Assembly: GCF_000350225.1 (NCBI RefSeq)
Contig: NW_005179258.1
Coordinates: 258,146-322,145 of the forward strand
Source: Chondrus crispus
Taxonomy: Eukaryota > Rhodophyta > Florideophyceae > Gigartinales > Gigartinaceae
Reading direction: 5' to 3'
DNA length: 64,000 bases
Under the pieces are notes generated by a model. It saw only the letters and a program-made list of their open reading frames with translations, did not search any database and was not told where the DNA came from. A program made the position numbers and the translations under genes. Shown here one piece after another: positions 9,494 to 21,170 of the stretch (positions are counted from its first letter, which is position 1; every line of letters starts with the position of its first letter).

Positions 9494-11655
9494 ACTTGCC
9501 TGGGGAGATGACGTGCCCCAGGTAGTGCACCTTCGGTCGGAAGAAGCTGCACTTCTTGAGCTTAAGGGAGATACCGGAACTCCGCAGTAAGCTCAAGACG
9601 GTATCGAGATGCCTCGCGTGTTCTCCGTGCGTACGGGAGAACACGATCACGTCGTCGAGATAGACGAGGCATATTTGCCAGCGGACTCCGGAGAGTATTA
9701 TGTCGAGCGCACGTTGGAAGGTGGCCGGTGCCCCTTTGAGTCCAAACGGCATGCGCAAGTGGCGAAACGTGCCCATGTGCGTCGTAAACGTGGTCTTATC
9801 CCGGTCTTCTGGAGCGACCGGGATCTGCCAATAACCAGAATTGCAGTCCAACGTGGTGAAGACGGCTGCATCTCCTAACGAGTCGATGCAGTCGTCCATC
9901 CGTGGCAGCGGATACCAATCCGCTGCGGTCTTCGCGTTGAGACGCCGGTAGTCCACGCAGAACCGAAGAGAGCCGTCTTTCTTCGGTACGAGCACCACGG
10001 GGGACGCCCACTCGGTGCTGGCGGGTTCGATAACCCCTGCGTTCAACATCTTGTTGACCTCCTTCGCGACCATTTCGCGCATGGCCGGGCCCTTCCGATA
10101 AGGCATAGAACGAATCGGTTTCGTTCCCGGTTCGAGGGGAATGCGGTGCTCCGTGGCTTGAATCGTTCCAAGCGCACCGCTCCACAGACTCGAGTGCTTA
10201 CGGAGCATCTCGAGTACGTGGCCACGGAGCTTGTCATCGTCGATGTATGACAGGTCGATCTCTTTTTCCCAATCCATCGGTGGATTTTCGGAGTCCTTTT
10301 GCTGATGGAGTACAGTACCCCTCGCCGTCAGTTGGCATAAAGGTGACCGTTCGTCCGGGTCGACCCCCCCGCCCCCGGCGGTGGTCTTATCGTCGGAGTT
10401 GGATCGGCCAACTCTTACCCCACCGACTTGATCGGTCAAGTCGGTCAGGTGTAGCGCGTGCGCGATCCCCTCGGCGACCTTACGTTCGGGAGTGAGGATC
10501 GCGAGGGGGTTGCGCTTCGCGTATCCCACGACGGTGTGCTTCGGAAGCCTCTTTTCTCGTCGTGAGAAATTCGCGACGATGACGTCGAAGGTCTGATTCG
10601 GTAGGACATCCGCGACACCATTCGTCAGCCTCACTCCATGTCGGTGTTGGAGTGAGGGCTTGGGTTCCAGGAACACGAGGCCCCTCCCCGCGGTTGTCAC
10701 ACGCACGCGGGCTTGTGACATCGCGGGGATGGTAACCCAGCGGGCGATTCGGTTCGCTTGCGGGGCCTCCTCGCGTACGTCTGGCTGACCCGTGTTGCGC
10801 CCGTGTCGCCTGGTAGGGGGAGTCGACTCCCCCTTTCCGTCGACGATGGCGACGGAACCGCCTTGGCGTAGCTCCATTCGTTGAGCTTCGATGTCGATAC
10901 ATCGCACGTGCGTATCGATGAAGGCCGTGCCGAGGAGGACCGGCACGGCGAGCTGGTCCGCGACTACGAACGGAATTCGGAACACCGTGTTCTTCAACTG
11001 CACATCCAGGCGGACGACGGCCGAAAGCTTGAGCGGGTTGCTATTCGCGCCTGCCAATCGTGGCAGAGGTGCGTCGTGCACGACGTAACGCGTCCAATCG
11101 GGGGGAAGGTCGGCCTTCCTCACCAGATTATACCCCGAGCACGTATCAACGGCGATCGTACGGGGTTTAAATGCATTTCCCTCTGTGGCTATCGAGCCGA
11201 GGACGTTGTAGATCTTCGACGTCATAAGGCAAATGACGCCGTCGACAACCTTCGGGGCGACCTTATCGGTGAGGTCGTTCCGCCGGGGCCTTCGATTTCG
11301 GTGCTGGCCCCGCTTGCGTTTCCTTCTCCCCCTTCCTTGGGGCGTCCGCGGATCAGTGACGCCCCTCGGATTACTCGAGTCCTCATGACACGGACCCTTC
11401 TCCGGCGACCTTGGGCTCGCGGGAGTCAGGGGGTCGACCGAATCTTTTCGGTCGTCGTTGCCCCCGTCGCCTTCGTTACGCCTCACCGGAACGTCGGCTG
11501 TCCCCGTGTCTTGTTCTCCTAACGTCGGGCCTTCGGAGGCCTCGACGTGCGTTCTCTCCTGTATCGGCATTACAGGAGCTCCCGTGTTCGCCTCCGGTAG
11601 CGGGGGATGTATTATCGGACAATACCCCCCGTGTCCTTGGCGAGCACGCGGGGTC
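9494..11655 (-). pseudogene. Gypsy A protease and reverse transcriptase
   Basis: The long frame (720 codons from Met 11570) begins with a Pro/Arg-rich leader. The retropepsin site reads VDTCSGYNLV, where the family has DTG; a GGC to TGC change would explain the Cys. The second protease motif is VLLGTAFIDT. RT motifs include RFCVDYRRLNAKT, TTLDCNSGYWQIPV, MPFGLKGAPATFQR and the catalytic LVYLDDVIVFS near residue 637. The frame fails just after GHVISPGK. The D-T-C-S site suggests that the protease of this copy is inactive. Confidence 0.9.
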
Positions 11656-11710
11656 GGGTCTAGTTCGTGGGGAAGAGACGGCTCACGCGACCGCGTGTAC
11701 GTAACCGTCT

Positions 11711-14281
11711 TTACCCTTTTTTCGAACTACCTGTGCTATCGGAGCTAACCTCCTGGCTATCGACGGCCAGGTCTTCTTCGGGTAGCCCTCCGCATGGGTC
11801 GGGACGATTCCCCCACTGCGGCTCAGCGGCCCTGGCGAAGTATTCCGGTACTTCCGGGCCTTGACCTGCGGCGTCCGGTCGTCGCAAGATATGGGGGACG
11901 AAGCGAGTCGGCTCGCCTTCGTGACCCTCCGTGGGTAGAGGGTACGGATCCTCTACCCAGTCTTGCAGGTACATTATCGCATTTTGTACCTGTTGGGGTA
12001 ACCGAGAACGGTCTCGGTCCCCTCTCTGCTCTTGGCGCGGGTATCTTGTGTCCGCCTGGCGGTAGGCGGGTCGATCCCGACGATCGACTTCGTTACGACG
12101 GTACCCGCCTCCACGGGGGGCGAAGCGTGCGCCCCCACCTGATCGGTTCGGGAAACCTTGACGCGGGGGACGGCCCTCGCCCGCCGCTTGCCGGAGGAGA
12201 TTACGCGCCCCTGCGCGCGTCTCCATCTGGTAGCGGTAGTTCCTGTACGCCGTGAACATTCGTTGTTCCGGCGACAGGAACGGGCACGCGTACATGGCAT
12301 GCCCGTACGTACGGCATAGCCAGCACACGTACGCGCTGCCGTCCGTTGAGGCGAAGGTCGCCGCGTGCCGCGCCTCCTCATCGGTGAGGAGGGGCACGCG
12401 GGGCGAGGCGCTTCCCTTATCTCGATTCGAGATATCGAGCTCGGCGACGCGGGGGTCCGTGCCCCTTGCCACTCTCGGAGTGGCCGCGAATGCGGTCGCG
12501 TAACTCGATGTCGTTCCGGTCGACATCGGTGAGGGGGTTCGTGCCCCCACGGGCCCTGCTCCTTGCGTAATGAGGACAGGGTCGGCCTGCCACTCATCCT
12601 CCCCGATATGGAGGGTCGAGACGGGCGAACTTGTCGCGGCGGACTTCGTAGTCCTGCCAGTCTTCCTTGCCGGTTTCGGATCCGGCAGAGGTAAACCGCG
12701 CCGAGCGCGGTACGTTGTACCTTCAGCCGTGGCGATACGGCGGATGGTCGGAAGATCGGTCTTCTGACTGCCTGGCAGCCTTTGCACCGTGTCGGATACT
12801 GCGGCACGGGTTGCCGGTGCAAGTCCCCGCACGAAGTAGTGCGCGAGGGACTGTTCGGTGAAGACTGCCGTGCATCGGAACGCGGCAGTCTCGAGTCGGT
12901 CAGCAAACGTGCTTTCCGTCTCATGCGATTGCTGTCGCGCCGTAGCGACAGCGTCTTACGCTTCACCTAACACGTCATCCGTGAGGTAGCGTTTCAAGAA
13001 TTGATTCACGAGCCCCGGCCAGCTCACGTCGTCGTGGAGCTGTCCGGCGCGGAGGCCACGCATCGTATAACTCGTATACAGGCGCTCCGCGTCGCGCTCG
13101 AGGAAGTGCGCGAGGACTCGTACCGCAACACCTTCGGTCAGGTGTTGCGAGTTGAAGGTGACTCGGATATCCTTCAAGAACGGCAGCAGCTGGATGGGGT
13201 CGGTACCGTCGAAGCTGCGCATCATGGGACGGATCCCACGACAGCGTTGGACGTACTTCGCGATCCGTCCCGCGTCACCCGAGGTAACGAGCCTCGAGGT
13301 GTTATCCAAGCGGTACATACGATAGTCAGCAACGGCGCTGAACTCTTGGATCATCGTATGTACCGGCTCGAGCCCGGGTTCAGCGGGACCCAGCGTGCCG
13401 AAGGAGGTAACCGGTAGCGTACGGACGTCTACCGGACCTGGATGCTCGGCGTAACTCGCCAGCGGGTAGCCGCCCTAGCGGGGATCGACGGAGAACATTG
13501 GTTCTCCGGATCCGCGGGCGGCTCCTCCACGGTCCTGTTCGTCCGCGTACGATACGCGGTCCACTTGCCGCCTACTTCCGGCGATAGGCGGCAAGGCTTG
13601 GGTCTCAGACGCGAAGTTCGCGTCTATCGGAGGACGGCTTCCTTCTGCAGTCCGACTGGTAGCGGCACCAGTCGGACGCCAACCTTTGGGGGCGGCGGCG
13701 CTCGGAGGTACGGTACCGCCGGGCCCTCTCGAGGGGGCACCGGGTAGCCCTTCGGCCATGGTACGTTCCATGTCACGAGCACGCCGACGAGTGGCGTTGA
13801 GCTCAGCGGAGAGGTGCGCGAACGCACCCAATTGCTCTGCGGTCGGAGAGGTTCGGTCCTCGGGTCGTCTCACCGAGGTCGGCCTCTCAGGGCGACCTTG
13901 CCCGGACGGTCCGGGCGAGGCGAAACGAGAGTCTTCGACGAGCACTATCCGCGAGTGTAACTCGTCGATCAGTGCTCGGAGATTCTCTAAGGACTGCGTC
14001 ACTCTATCGAACCTCCCTTCACGCAGGGAGCAGAGTTCGGCCATACATCGAGTGTATACATGGTCCGATACATCGATCCGAAGGGAAGTACGGACTTCCT
14101 CGATGTATTCGGCTATGCGTTCGAACATCGCCGCCGCTCTTTCCTCGGAGGATCCGAGCGACGGTTCGCGGTCACGAGGACCTGCGTCGCCGTCACCCGA
14201 CGGGGCGGATGGGGACTGCACAGCGGCCGGACTCAGATCCGCCGCTTCGGAGCGGATCGAGGGCTCAAACTCTTGGCTCAT
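11711..14281 (-). pseudogene. Gypsy A gag with two stop codons
   Basis: One continuous frame runs from Met 14281 to the stop at 11711. It is interrupted only by TAG at 13475-13477 and TAA at 12956-12958. The N-terminal third is Ser/Pro/Arg-rich with a helical stretch. The middle is the capsid-like region (FDGTDPIQLLPFLKDIRVTF, then QSLAHYFVRGLAPATR after the second stop). The zinc knuckle CWLCRTYGHAMYAC (C-x2-C-x4-H-x4-C) near 12300 binds nucleic acid. A basic Arg/Gly tail follows. Pol lies in another frame downstream, as in elements that use frameshifting. Confidence 0.85.
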
Positions 14282-14346
14282 CTCAACGCGATCGGTTCGC
14301 GGAGGGAAGCGGAAGTCTTCTCGGAGATCGGACTCCAGGGTCTTCT

Positions 14347-14360
14347 AGGTCGGGAGACCA
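14347..14360 (-). other. Primer-binding site of Gypsy A
   Basis: One base inside the 5' LTR the minus strand reads TGGTCTCCCGACC. It begins with the TGG that pairs with a tRNA 3' CCA. Element C has the same site with one change. I cannot name the tRNA. Confidence 0.65.
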
Positions 14361-14361
14361 C

Positions 14362-15061
14362 TGTAGCATAAACACCCCAGAGATAGGGGTGTATGCACAG
14401 TTCGACCGAGACCCTTGTCGATCGGGAAGACGGGGGTGAAGCGGGACACCAGCTAACGGCACCGGGCAGCGGGCCCGGGTAGCGTGGTAGAGCGGGAACG
14501 GGGAGGACGCCGGTACGCGCGAGGGGTTCGACGCCTCGACGCCCCGCCGCGGTACTGGGTAACGATCCAGTACCGACGGGCGGAGGCGGAGCCGGCTCGT
14601 GAGCGTACCGCGCGCGTCCTCAACCCGCGCTCGGTGCCGCTTCTAAAGTAATTAGCGAGCGCTACCTTGGAATAAGCGGGAAGTCGGACCTTGACGGTCG
14701 GTAGGTGACAAGTCCGTGCTTGTCCTCCTCCACCGCCGCCGGTCCGCCCCATATTTAGTATACAAAACAATCTATCATAACACTACAGTACCGAGGTACT
14801 GTAGTGGGCTACTGTAGTGCAGGTCGGCCTGCACTGTAATACCGTCAGCTATGTCGAGGCTGACAGTACACGTATTACCCGTGGTGCGTGCGCGCTTCGT
14901 TCGCGCGTGGTACACGTGTGCACGTGTATGCGCGTGTCCCTTGTCCCCGTGGTGTACACGTGGATACGCGCGGTTGTCTGTAGAGCGTCGAGCTCTACAG
15001 TAGGGGATCCTGTTGTTGATCCAATCTAACTAAAAAGCCCCCAGGGGGGGGTTATACTACA
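14362..15061 (-). repeat. 5' LTR of Gypsy A (700 bp)
   Basis: The ends are inverted TGTAG...CTACA (plus strand tgtagcataa at the left, ttatactaca at the right). The primer site abuts the inner end, and the sequence outside 15061 is element C protease. Inside are strong palindromes: 14781-14806 (perfect), 14816-14835 and 14978-15000. They may be regulatory dyads. No second copy of this LTR was found in the window. Confidence 0.75.
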
Positions 15062-15069
15062 CACGTGGC

Positions 15070-16401
15070 TCAGGTCGAACTCCTCCACGTCCGGCGGAGA
15101 GGCTCAATCCGCCGCTCCGGCTTCGTAGTTGCCGTCACGGAGAGCCCTTCCTCCCGTTCTCCTTGCTGGTCCTCGCGATCTTGTTCCGACGGTTCGCACC
15201 TTCTCTCGCCCGTAGGCGGCGGGGTAGACTTAGTAAATTTTTCCTCGTCCCTTTCTTGAATTCCAAGTACCTCACCAATAGTGGAATTGCTCTCGAATAC
15301 GGCCCTCGGGTGCGGTAGTAGTTCCGCCACCACTTAGCCTTTTTGAACCCTGACAGGGTAATTTCTAAAATTCGCTACAAGCAACCTAAAAGGTTTGTCA
15401 GGCTCAACCTGAACTACACCGTTGGTGCTCACCAACCCGTGCTTGTCGTATAGGGTTGCGTAGGGTTGAACTACGACCAAGTCCGTCCTCTTCGAGGTGC
15501 ATTCGACTACGTGTTGCGTCCCGGGCTCAATGGTCGTGGCTCTTGCCACCTTCACCCTGGGGGAAACTCTCTCCCCTTTCACATCAGTGTCACCCTCTCC
15601 GGGGACCAGATGCTTATTCGATTTTCTCGCCCAGAACCGCCTTACGATCGGAACCTCCGAGAAATCCGCCAACTCAACTATCCTCTTTCGCGAGTAGATA
15701 GCCTCCACGAACCTATCGCAATAGTCCGCTCCTAGAATCAGCGGTACCGCGAGCTTTTCGCACACAATAAATTCGGCAGCAGCCACAAATCGTCCAAGTC
15801 TCACGGGAATCTTGATGGTTCCGAAAGTCTGGAGTGGCCTGTTGTTCGCGTCGCCAATGTCTTGGGTCGGTCCGTAGGGCACTAGAGATTCCATTCCAGC
15901 CGGGAGTTCCGATTTTCGCACAAGGTTTGGTCCCGCGCCGGTGTCTAATACAGACAACACCCGGCTCATGAATCCGACTGTTGGTCCAATGTCCGCGTAA
16001 ACCGTGTAGTTTTTTCGCGCAAGAACCAAAATCTTCTCGGGACACTCCCTTCGCTTAACCCTGTACCAGGGTCTTCGAACTTCTTCCAGCGGATGATCTC
16101 GGGCTCGGCTCAAAATTTTCTTGACTTGGGCTGGCCCTTTGGGCATATCCACCAATCCAACAACCTCCTCATCGGGGCCTGATTTCTCCCTTAGAGACGG
16201 GGAACGGGGCTGAGCTCCGGGCACAGTACGTCGACCCTGTGCCTCTCGCGACTCATGCGAGATTCCCCTCTCTAATTTTCCTGCCGCTGCGGGTTCCTTC
16301 TCACGTCCGACGACACGGGCCCCGCGGCGGGCCCTCTGAAGGGTTGGTTCGGCCTCGGCGTTGAAGCACTCGGCGTGCTCGCCGTCTGCGAATCGAACCA
16401 A
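15070..16401 (-). pseudogene. Gypsy C protease region
   Basis: The frame reads from a basic linker into a retropepsin: VLDTGAGPNLV holds the catalytic D-T-G-A and LILGADYCDRF is the second conserved block. The layout matches element A, including the later NGVVQV and LLVANF strings. TAA at about 15331-15333 interrupts the frame, which then continues open to 15070 (IGEVLGIQE...). The RT part is lost to the element A junction. The active-site residues are intact in this copy. Confidence 0.8.
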
Positions 16402-18556
16402 TTCTTGGCCTTCAGATAACTCGTCGATGGTATCCCTAATCTCTCCATCGGAGACAACGCCTCATAATTTTCCAAAACTCGGTGCATTTCCCGGAGGGAA
16501 AGAATGCACGTTGGCGCGGCGTGCCCCTTTCGTAACGATGATAGCACACCAGTCCGTGCTTCTTGACGGGATATTGCGGCCTAGGTCCTCCACGGGCCGG
16601 CGGCCTTCCTTGATGTTGCGGCCTCCCCATCCAGCCTGGCCTTCGAAACGTCGTACCCTTGTCTTCCATCGGAATGCGCGGCGCCGGCGTGTGGCCGCGC
16701 CCCCGGAACATCATCACGGGATCCGTGGTCTTTGAAAACGACTCCGTCGCGTATGTGGGCGTCGGTAAAGTTGACGACCCGCTTGCCCCGTAGTCCTCGT
16801 GTCCGTAGCACTCCGATGGCTCAATAAAATTGCCTTCGGCTACCAATGCTCCTTCGTAATGATTTTCGCTGCTTTCGTGCGCACGGCGTTCCTCTGATGC
16901 GGGGATTGACTCGGCTAAGTGGACGGCGGCGTGACCTTTGCGACCGTGATAAGAAGCCCTCGGCTTCTTCCCCGCCCTGAACGTCGACGGCGCCTGAATC
17001 GTGACCTTCTTGGTCTTCTTGTCCTTAGCGCGGCTCGCCAAGCCATGCGCCTTCGCGTAATTGACTAGTCTCAAAAACGAAACGTCCCGATTGTCTTGTC
17101 GGTATTGAGATACCATCGGCTTGATACTCGAGTCGAGTCCTTCAATAAACATCGTCATTTGTTCTTCCATCGAATATACGTTTCCACATCGATTGCTTGC
17201 GTCCGTCAGACGGATATAAAATTCCATCTCGTCCTCGGACGGTAGCTGCTGTACTTCTCTCAATGCGAGCACGGCTTGACGGATCGCCTCGTCGGTTGCA
17301 AAAATCCTCAACAACCACTGTACGGCCTCTGGCCAAACGGACACCTTTCCGTGATGGGACCCGGCCGTCTGAGACACCGAAGTGTACTGTCTCAAGGCGA
17401 TGCCGCTTAGAAATTCGGGCAACAAGCGGATCGCTTGCCCCTCGTTCATTTCTTGAGTATCAAACTCTTGAACTAATTTTGCCAAAAAATCCAACACAAG
17501 GACCCCGTCCTCACCTGTGAACGTGTTGTCCTTCTTCACCTTAGGCGGAATATCTCTCCTGAATTTTCGCACGGCGGTCCGCCGGGAACTTGACAAATAT
17601 GTCTGCTGGTTCGGCAAGCGGTACGTTCGGTACGAAAGTAATTTCTTGAAGAGGTAGTTAGTCGGATTCAGCTCCTCCAACTCCTCCCATCGCAGCCCGC
17701 GTCGCAATGCGACGTCCTCTGGCTCAGCGTCCTTGTCTCTCCGCGAGGCGGACGAAGTGATCCCGCCCAGTCTGGAGGTAATTTTCTTGCCCTGCGAAAT
17801 TCCTTTTCCTTCCTCTGAACGATGTTCGGAATCGCTGGCATGGTTCGACGAACCGTCGTCACCATCTTCGGAAAGGCCATTCGACTCGGTCATTGAGTCT
17901 TGGTCCTCCGGCTCGTCACTACCGTGACTCTTGCTCCGGCGTCGCAGATTCTTCTTCGAAGTCTTCGACTTGGAACTCCGCTGTACCGCCGCCTTGTCCT
18001 TCTTCGATCGACGGTCGCCTTCTCGACCCGTCGGGAGCGGCTCTTGCCCAGCAACGTGTTCAAGGTCCTTGAGGCGATGAGGGGCGCGGTCAAACCTGTC
18101 GTGGATACTGCTTCTAAATTTACCTAAGGACTCCAAAGCTTGATTCGCGTCACGCCTCGCGTCCTTGACTGAAAATTTCAACGAAGCTAGGACCTCCGGC
18201 TCCAGACCGTCGGTCGCATCACCTCGCTCCTTCTCGACGAGATCCACTCGAGCCGATAGCTCTCCTAAAACGGTGTGGAACTCGGATGCTTGCAACTCCA
18301 GTTGCTTCCGGACGAGGGCTAATTCAGCCTCGAGATTTTTCGTCATCTCTTGGCGAATTTCCTCGCCGATCTTCTCGAACCTGTAGGATAGGTTATCCTT
18401 GTCGGCTTCAATCCCCGTCGGGGATTCTTGACCTTCGGGATCCGTGGCCGTATTGGCCTGGCTCCCGGTGCGAGGACCTCGCGGGATCCTCGACGCCCTT
18501 GCCGATCCGCTCCTACTCGCCCCGGGACTGACGTCCCCGGGTGCGCTTGTCGACAT
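16272..18556 (-). pseudogene. Gypsy C gag
   Basis: The start is taken at Met 18556 (MSTSAPGDVSPG), because the upstream part of the open frame is LTR leader. The protein has an acidic/Ser-rich N-terminus with coiled-coil-like helices, a Lys/Ser-rich middle, then a capsid-like block (FTGEDGVLVLDFLAKLVQEF, RLLPEFLSGIALRQY). The zinc knuckle near 16535 reads CYHRYERG then, after a 1-nt shift, GHAAPTC. The second Cys has become Arg (CGT for TGT). Both lesions lie within 20 bases. The tail in the new frame runs to 16272. Confidence 0.8.
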
Positions 18557-18700
18557 CGCTCGTACGAGCGAACCTACACAAAAAAAGTTACAAACAAAAA
18601 ATAAAAAAGAGATTCCGTTACCCAGACCACTTTTGTAGTGCAACTCCAGACCGAGACTGTCGTCGACACAATTCTAGGTCGGGTTTGCTGTAGACAATTC

Positions 18701-18715
18701 TAGGTCTGGAGACCA
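18701..18715 (-). other. Primer-binding site of Gypsy C
   Basis: The minus strand reads TGGTCTCCAGACCTA four bases inside the LTR end. It matches the site of element A except for one base. The junction of LTR end and primer site is duplicated 86 bp further in (18624-18643 repeats 18710-18729). Confidence 0.6.
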
Positions 18716-18719
18716 CTTT

Positions 18720-19683
18720 TGTAGTGCAATGCGCTTGTTAGGCAGAGACCAAGGTCCGACGGTCCAACACAAACAACAACAACAAAAACAACAACTGCCA
18801 ACAGCACAGCGCTACGGAGTGTTCCAAGCTCCCTGTCCTCTTTAAGCGGGTTTGCGGCCCGCAGTAGCTCGGATCCCTGATAAGGGGGCAAAGAGAAGGG
18901 CCCAACCCGGGATCGGTGAATGGTGGTAGAGACTTATAAAGGCAACTGCTCGACGAGTTCGGAGGGGTGTCTAGGTAAACCTGGTCCGATGGGTCGTAAA
19001 TCCAATGCTCGAAGAGCGCCTTGTACACCTTATACCCTTGATAAGATCTTCGACGGGGACGTCGCAACGTAGCCCGTCGGGAAAGAATAAAACGTAGCAG
19101 CGCTACACCGTCGTACTGCCCGATGGCAAAGTACCAACACCGGATCGGTCGCAACCAGATTCCGATGGGACTAACGCTGAGAAAAGCACCACTGGTGCAC
19201 CAACACAGAAGCCCGATGGCTAATGACGTCACGTTGCCGATCGCAATCCTACAAGGTGGGACCAACTCAAGATTAAGGGAAATTAGGATAGGGAAGTAAA
19301 GGAAGATTGATAAGGAAAAAGGGGACCACCGAGCGCAAAGGATACCGTAGGCTAGAGTAGAAGGGAGTGTCTTGTAAAAGACGGACTTCGACCAAGGCGA
19401 TATCAAACTCTGGCAACTCGGGTTACCTTTACTGACTTGGTGGTCAGAGGGCTAAGGTATATATCGCCCCGCCGGAGCCACTAAAGTAGCTCGCGGCGCT
19501 AGATCCTCGATCTAATCTAGTGTCAGCAAAATTAATGCCAACTAATTAACTAAATAAAATAAAATAATTAAAAATTAAAACTGTGCAGTTATTCACACGT
19601 GTGTCCCCCAACCCGGACTACTTTTCATATCCAAATATTTTCTTTTCTTTTCACCCCCCTTTTCAGGTGCTTATTGCACTACA
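18720..19683 (-). repeat. 5' LTR of Gypsy C (964 bp)
   Basis: The termini are TGTAGTGCAAT and its reverse complement. The body is a diverged inverted copy of the solo LTR at 22740-23786. Shared strings include the AT-rich block near 19540-19590 and the GGCGATATATACCTTAGCCC block near 19450. The primer site and gag follow on the minus strand, which makes this the 5' LTR of element C. Confidence 0.85.
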
Positions 19684-21170
19684 CGCCTCCTCTCCGAAGG
19701 CGGCGGGGCGGCGTATCAAATTCCCGCAGCGATCTTCGGTGATCGCACATTCGCCTTTAGCCTGGACGAAGTGGAGTATGTGGATCGAATGGCCACCTAT
19801 CTTCTCCACCGCGGGCCGTCGACCCCTCGCGAGTTCGTCCTATCCAAGATCCCGGGGCTATACGTGAGCCGTCGGCCATTTGCCTCTTCGAAGGCACGCG
19901 TCGCCTTACAGAAATCGGCCTGTTCTCTGATGCGGCTTCACCACGTCGCCATTGCTCCCCATGAATGGGCGGCGTATCGCCACTCCGGGGAGGCGGACGG
20001 GCATGCAATTCGATCGGCCTCCTTCGAGGGAGGCCTGCCCCGAGCGATTTTCCGCGAATCCCCGAAGTGGTGAGAGAGGCCCTCCTTTCGTTGGGAGTCC
20101 ATCCCCTACTCCCGTATGTCCTGAAGCACTTCGCGGTGGCTTGCGCGGACTCGAGGCATCCTGCGCGTGACGATCTGATACATAACGTTGAGAGGGAGTG
20201 GACTTGGGCCCTTGGAAATGCTTTCATGAACGAAGTATCCATACACGGGCGGGTGTTCGTACAACCGGTCGGAGTGTTGGCCCATTTGGGAAGGGTTCCG
20301 TGAGATCTTCCGAGCGTACCCCTCCATCCCCTTGAAAGAAGTACCCAACATGTGCCCTGGACGTACGCATTCGCCCTCGAATTAATGCATCGAGCGGGCG
20401 ACGCCGGAGAGCGTCATCTCCGCCATACCGTCGGCATGTGCGTATGGGTTTGCAAGCCTCTCATATGACCATTGATCAGACGCCTTTGTGGCGTGGCTGG
20501 GGCCCCCGGCGTCCTCCTCGAGGCCCTCTGGGGGCGCGGCGGAGTCCTCTCCGCCTCACGATTGGCAAGGAAAAAGCGTTACCGAGATTTGGACGGTGAG
20601 TCCCTGGCGTATCCGTTCGCGGGGACGAACCCGCGACCCGAAGTATCGGGACCCGTGTGCGATCCTCGCCAGGCGGTGAGCTCGCAGGTCCCTCCAGTAC
20701 CTCCTCTCAATTCCGCCCCGAGCCGTGTCGATAGGAGCTGGACCACGGTACGTCGCTCGACGCTCGGGCGGGACGACCTTCGCGACATACCGGTATTAAT
20801 TCGCGCCCTCGGGGACGCGAGCGACCGGTAGTGGCAAGTAGACAGACTGCTTAGCACTCTCGCCAGTTGTTATTTAGCGCGAGGTGAGGAGGCTCGCGGC
20901 ATCGCCGCCCAGCGTGATTCGTATAAGTCTGAACTGTGCCACATACGCTGCGAATTAGCGACGGTGCGGGAGGCCATGGCTACGCAGACCGGGGTCCTCG
21001 ACCGAACGACCGCCGATCGGGACCGGTACCGGGCCGAGAGGGACGCGCTACGTGGTCTCCGCGAGGCGCCTCCAGCCACGTCGCGTCCGGCTTTGCGAGG
21101 TCCATACAAAACCGGGGATATGAGGCTCCGGTGGCCGATCATGCTACTGCCCTCCAGGGCGGTGAGCTGA
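19684..21170 (+). pseudogene. Antisense gene downstream of Gypsy B, truncated
   Basis: A plus-strand protein can be read almost end to end. Frame 1 (19684-20060) gives AIFGDRTFAFSLDEVEYVDR and ALQKSACSLMRLHHVAIAP. A shift leads to frame 3, which then stays the same to 21170 across stops at 20301, 20466 and 20829. That part includes VVREALLSLGVHPLLPYVLK, WTYAFALELMHRAGDAG and, at the end, a charged coiled-coil (ERDALRGLREA). The 5' end is cut by the LTR of element C. Family unknown. It lies on the strand opposite to, and downstream of, Gypsy B pol, as antisense cargo genes of some Gypsy elements do. Confidence 0.5.

Larger units (their letters stand above)
6997..15061 (-). mobile_element. Ty3/Gypsy chromovirus-like element A, decayed
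   Basis: The order on the minus strand is LTR, primer site, gag, protease, reverse transcriptase, RNase H, integrase, chromodomain, which defines a chromovirus-type Gypsy element. Gag has two in-frame stops and pol has at least two frame changes, so the copy is dead. The 5' LTR is complete at 14362-15061; no 3' LTR is recognisable. It appears inserted in element C, whose protease ORF stops abruptly at 15062. Integrase and RNase H are close relatives of those of element B. Confidence 0.9.
15062..19683 (-). mobile_element. Ty3/Gypsy element C, truncated
   Basis: On the minus strand this has a 5' LTR (18720-19683), primer site, gag and protease. It stops at 15062, where element A begins; RT, integrase and the 3' LTR are absent. 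Gag and protease differ from those of A and B at sequence level but share the primer site, so it is a related family. The five bases outside its LTR (cgcct, 19684-19688) would be its target duplication, with no partner left to check. Confidence 0.85.
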
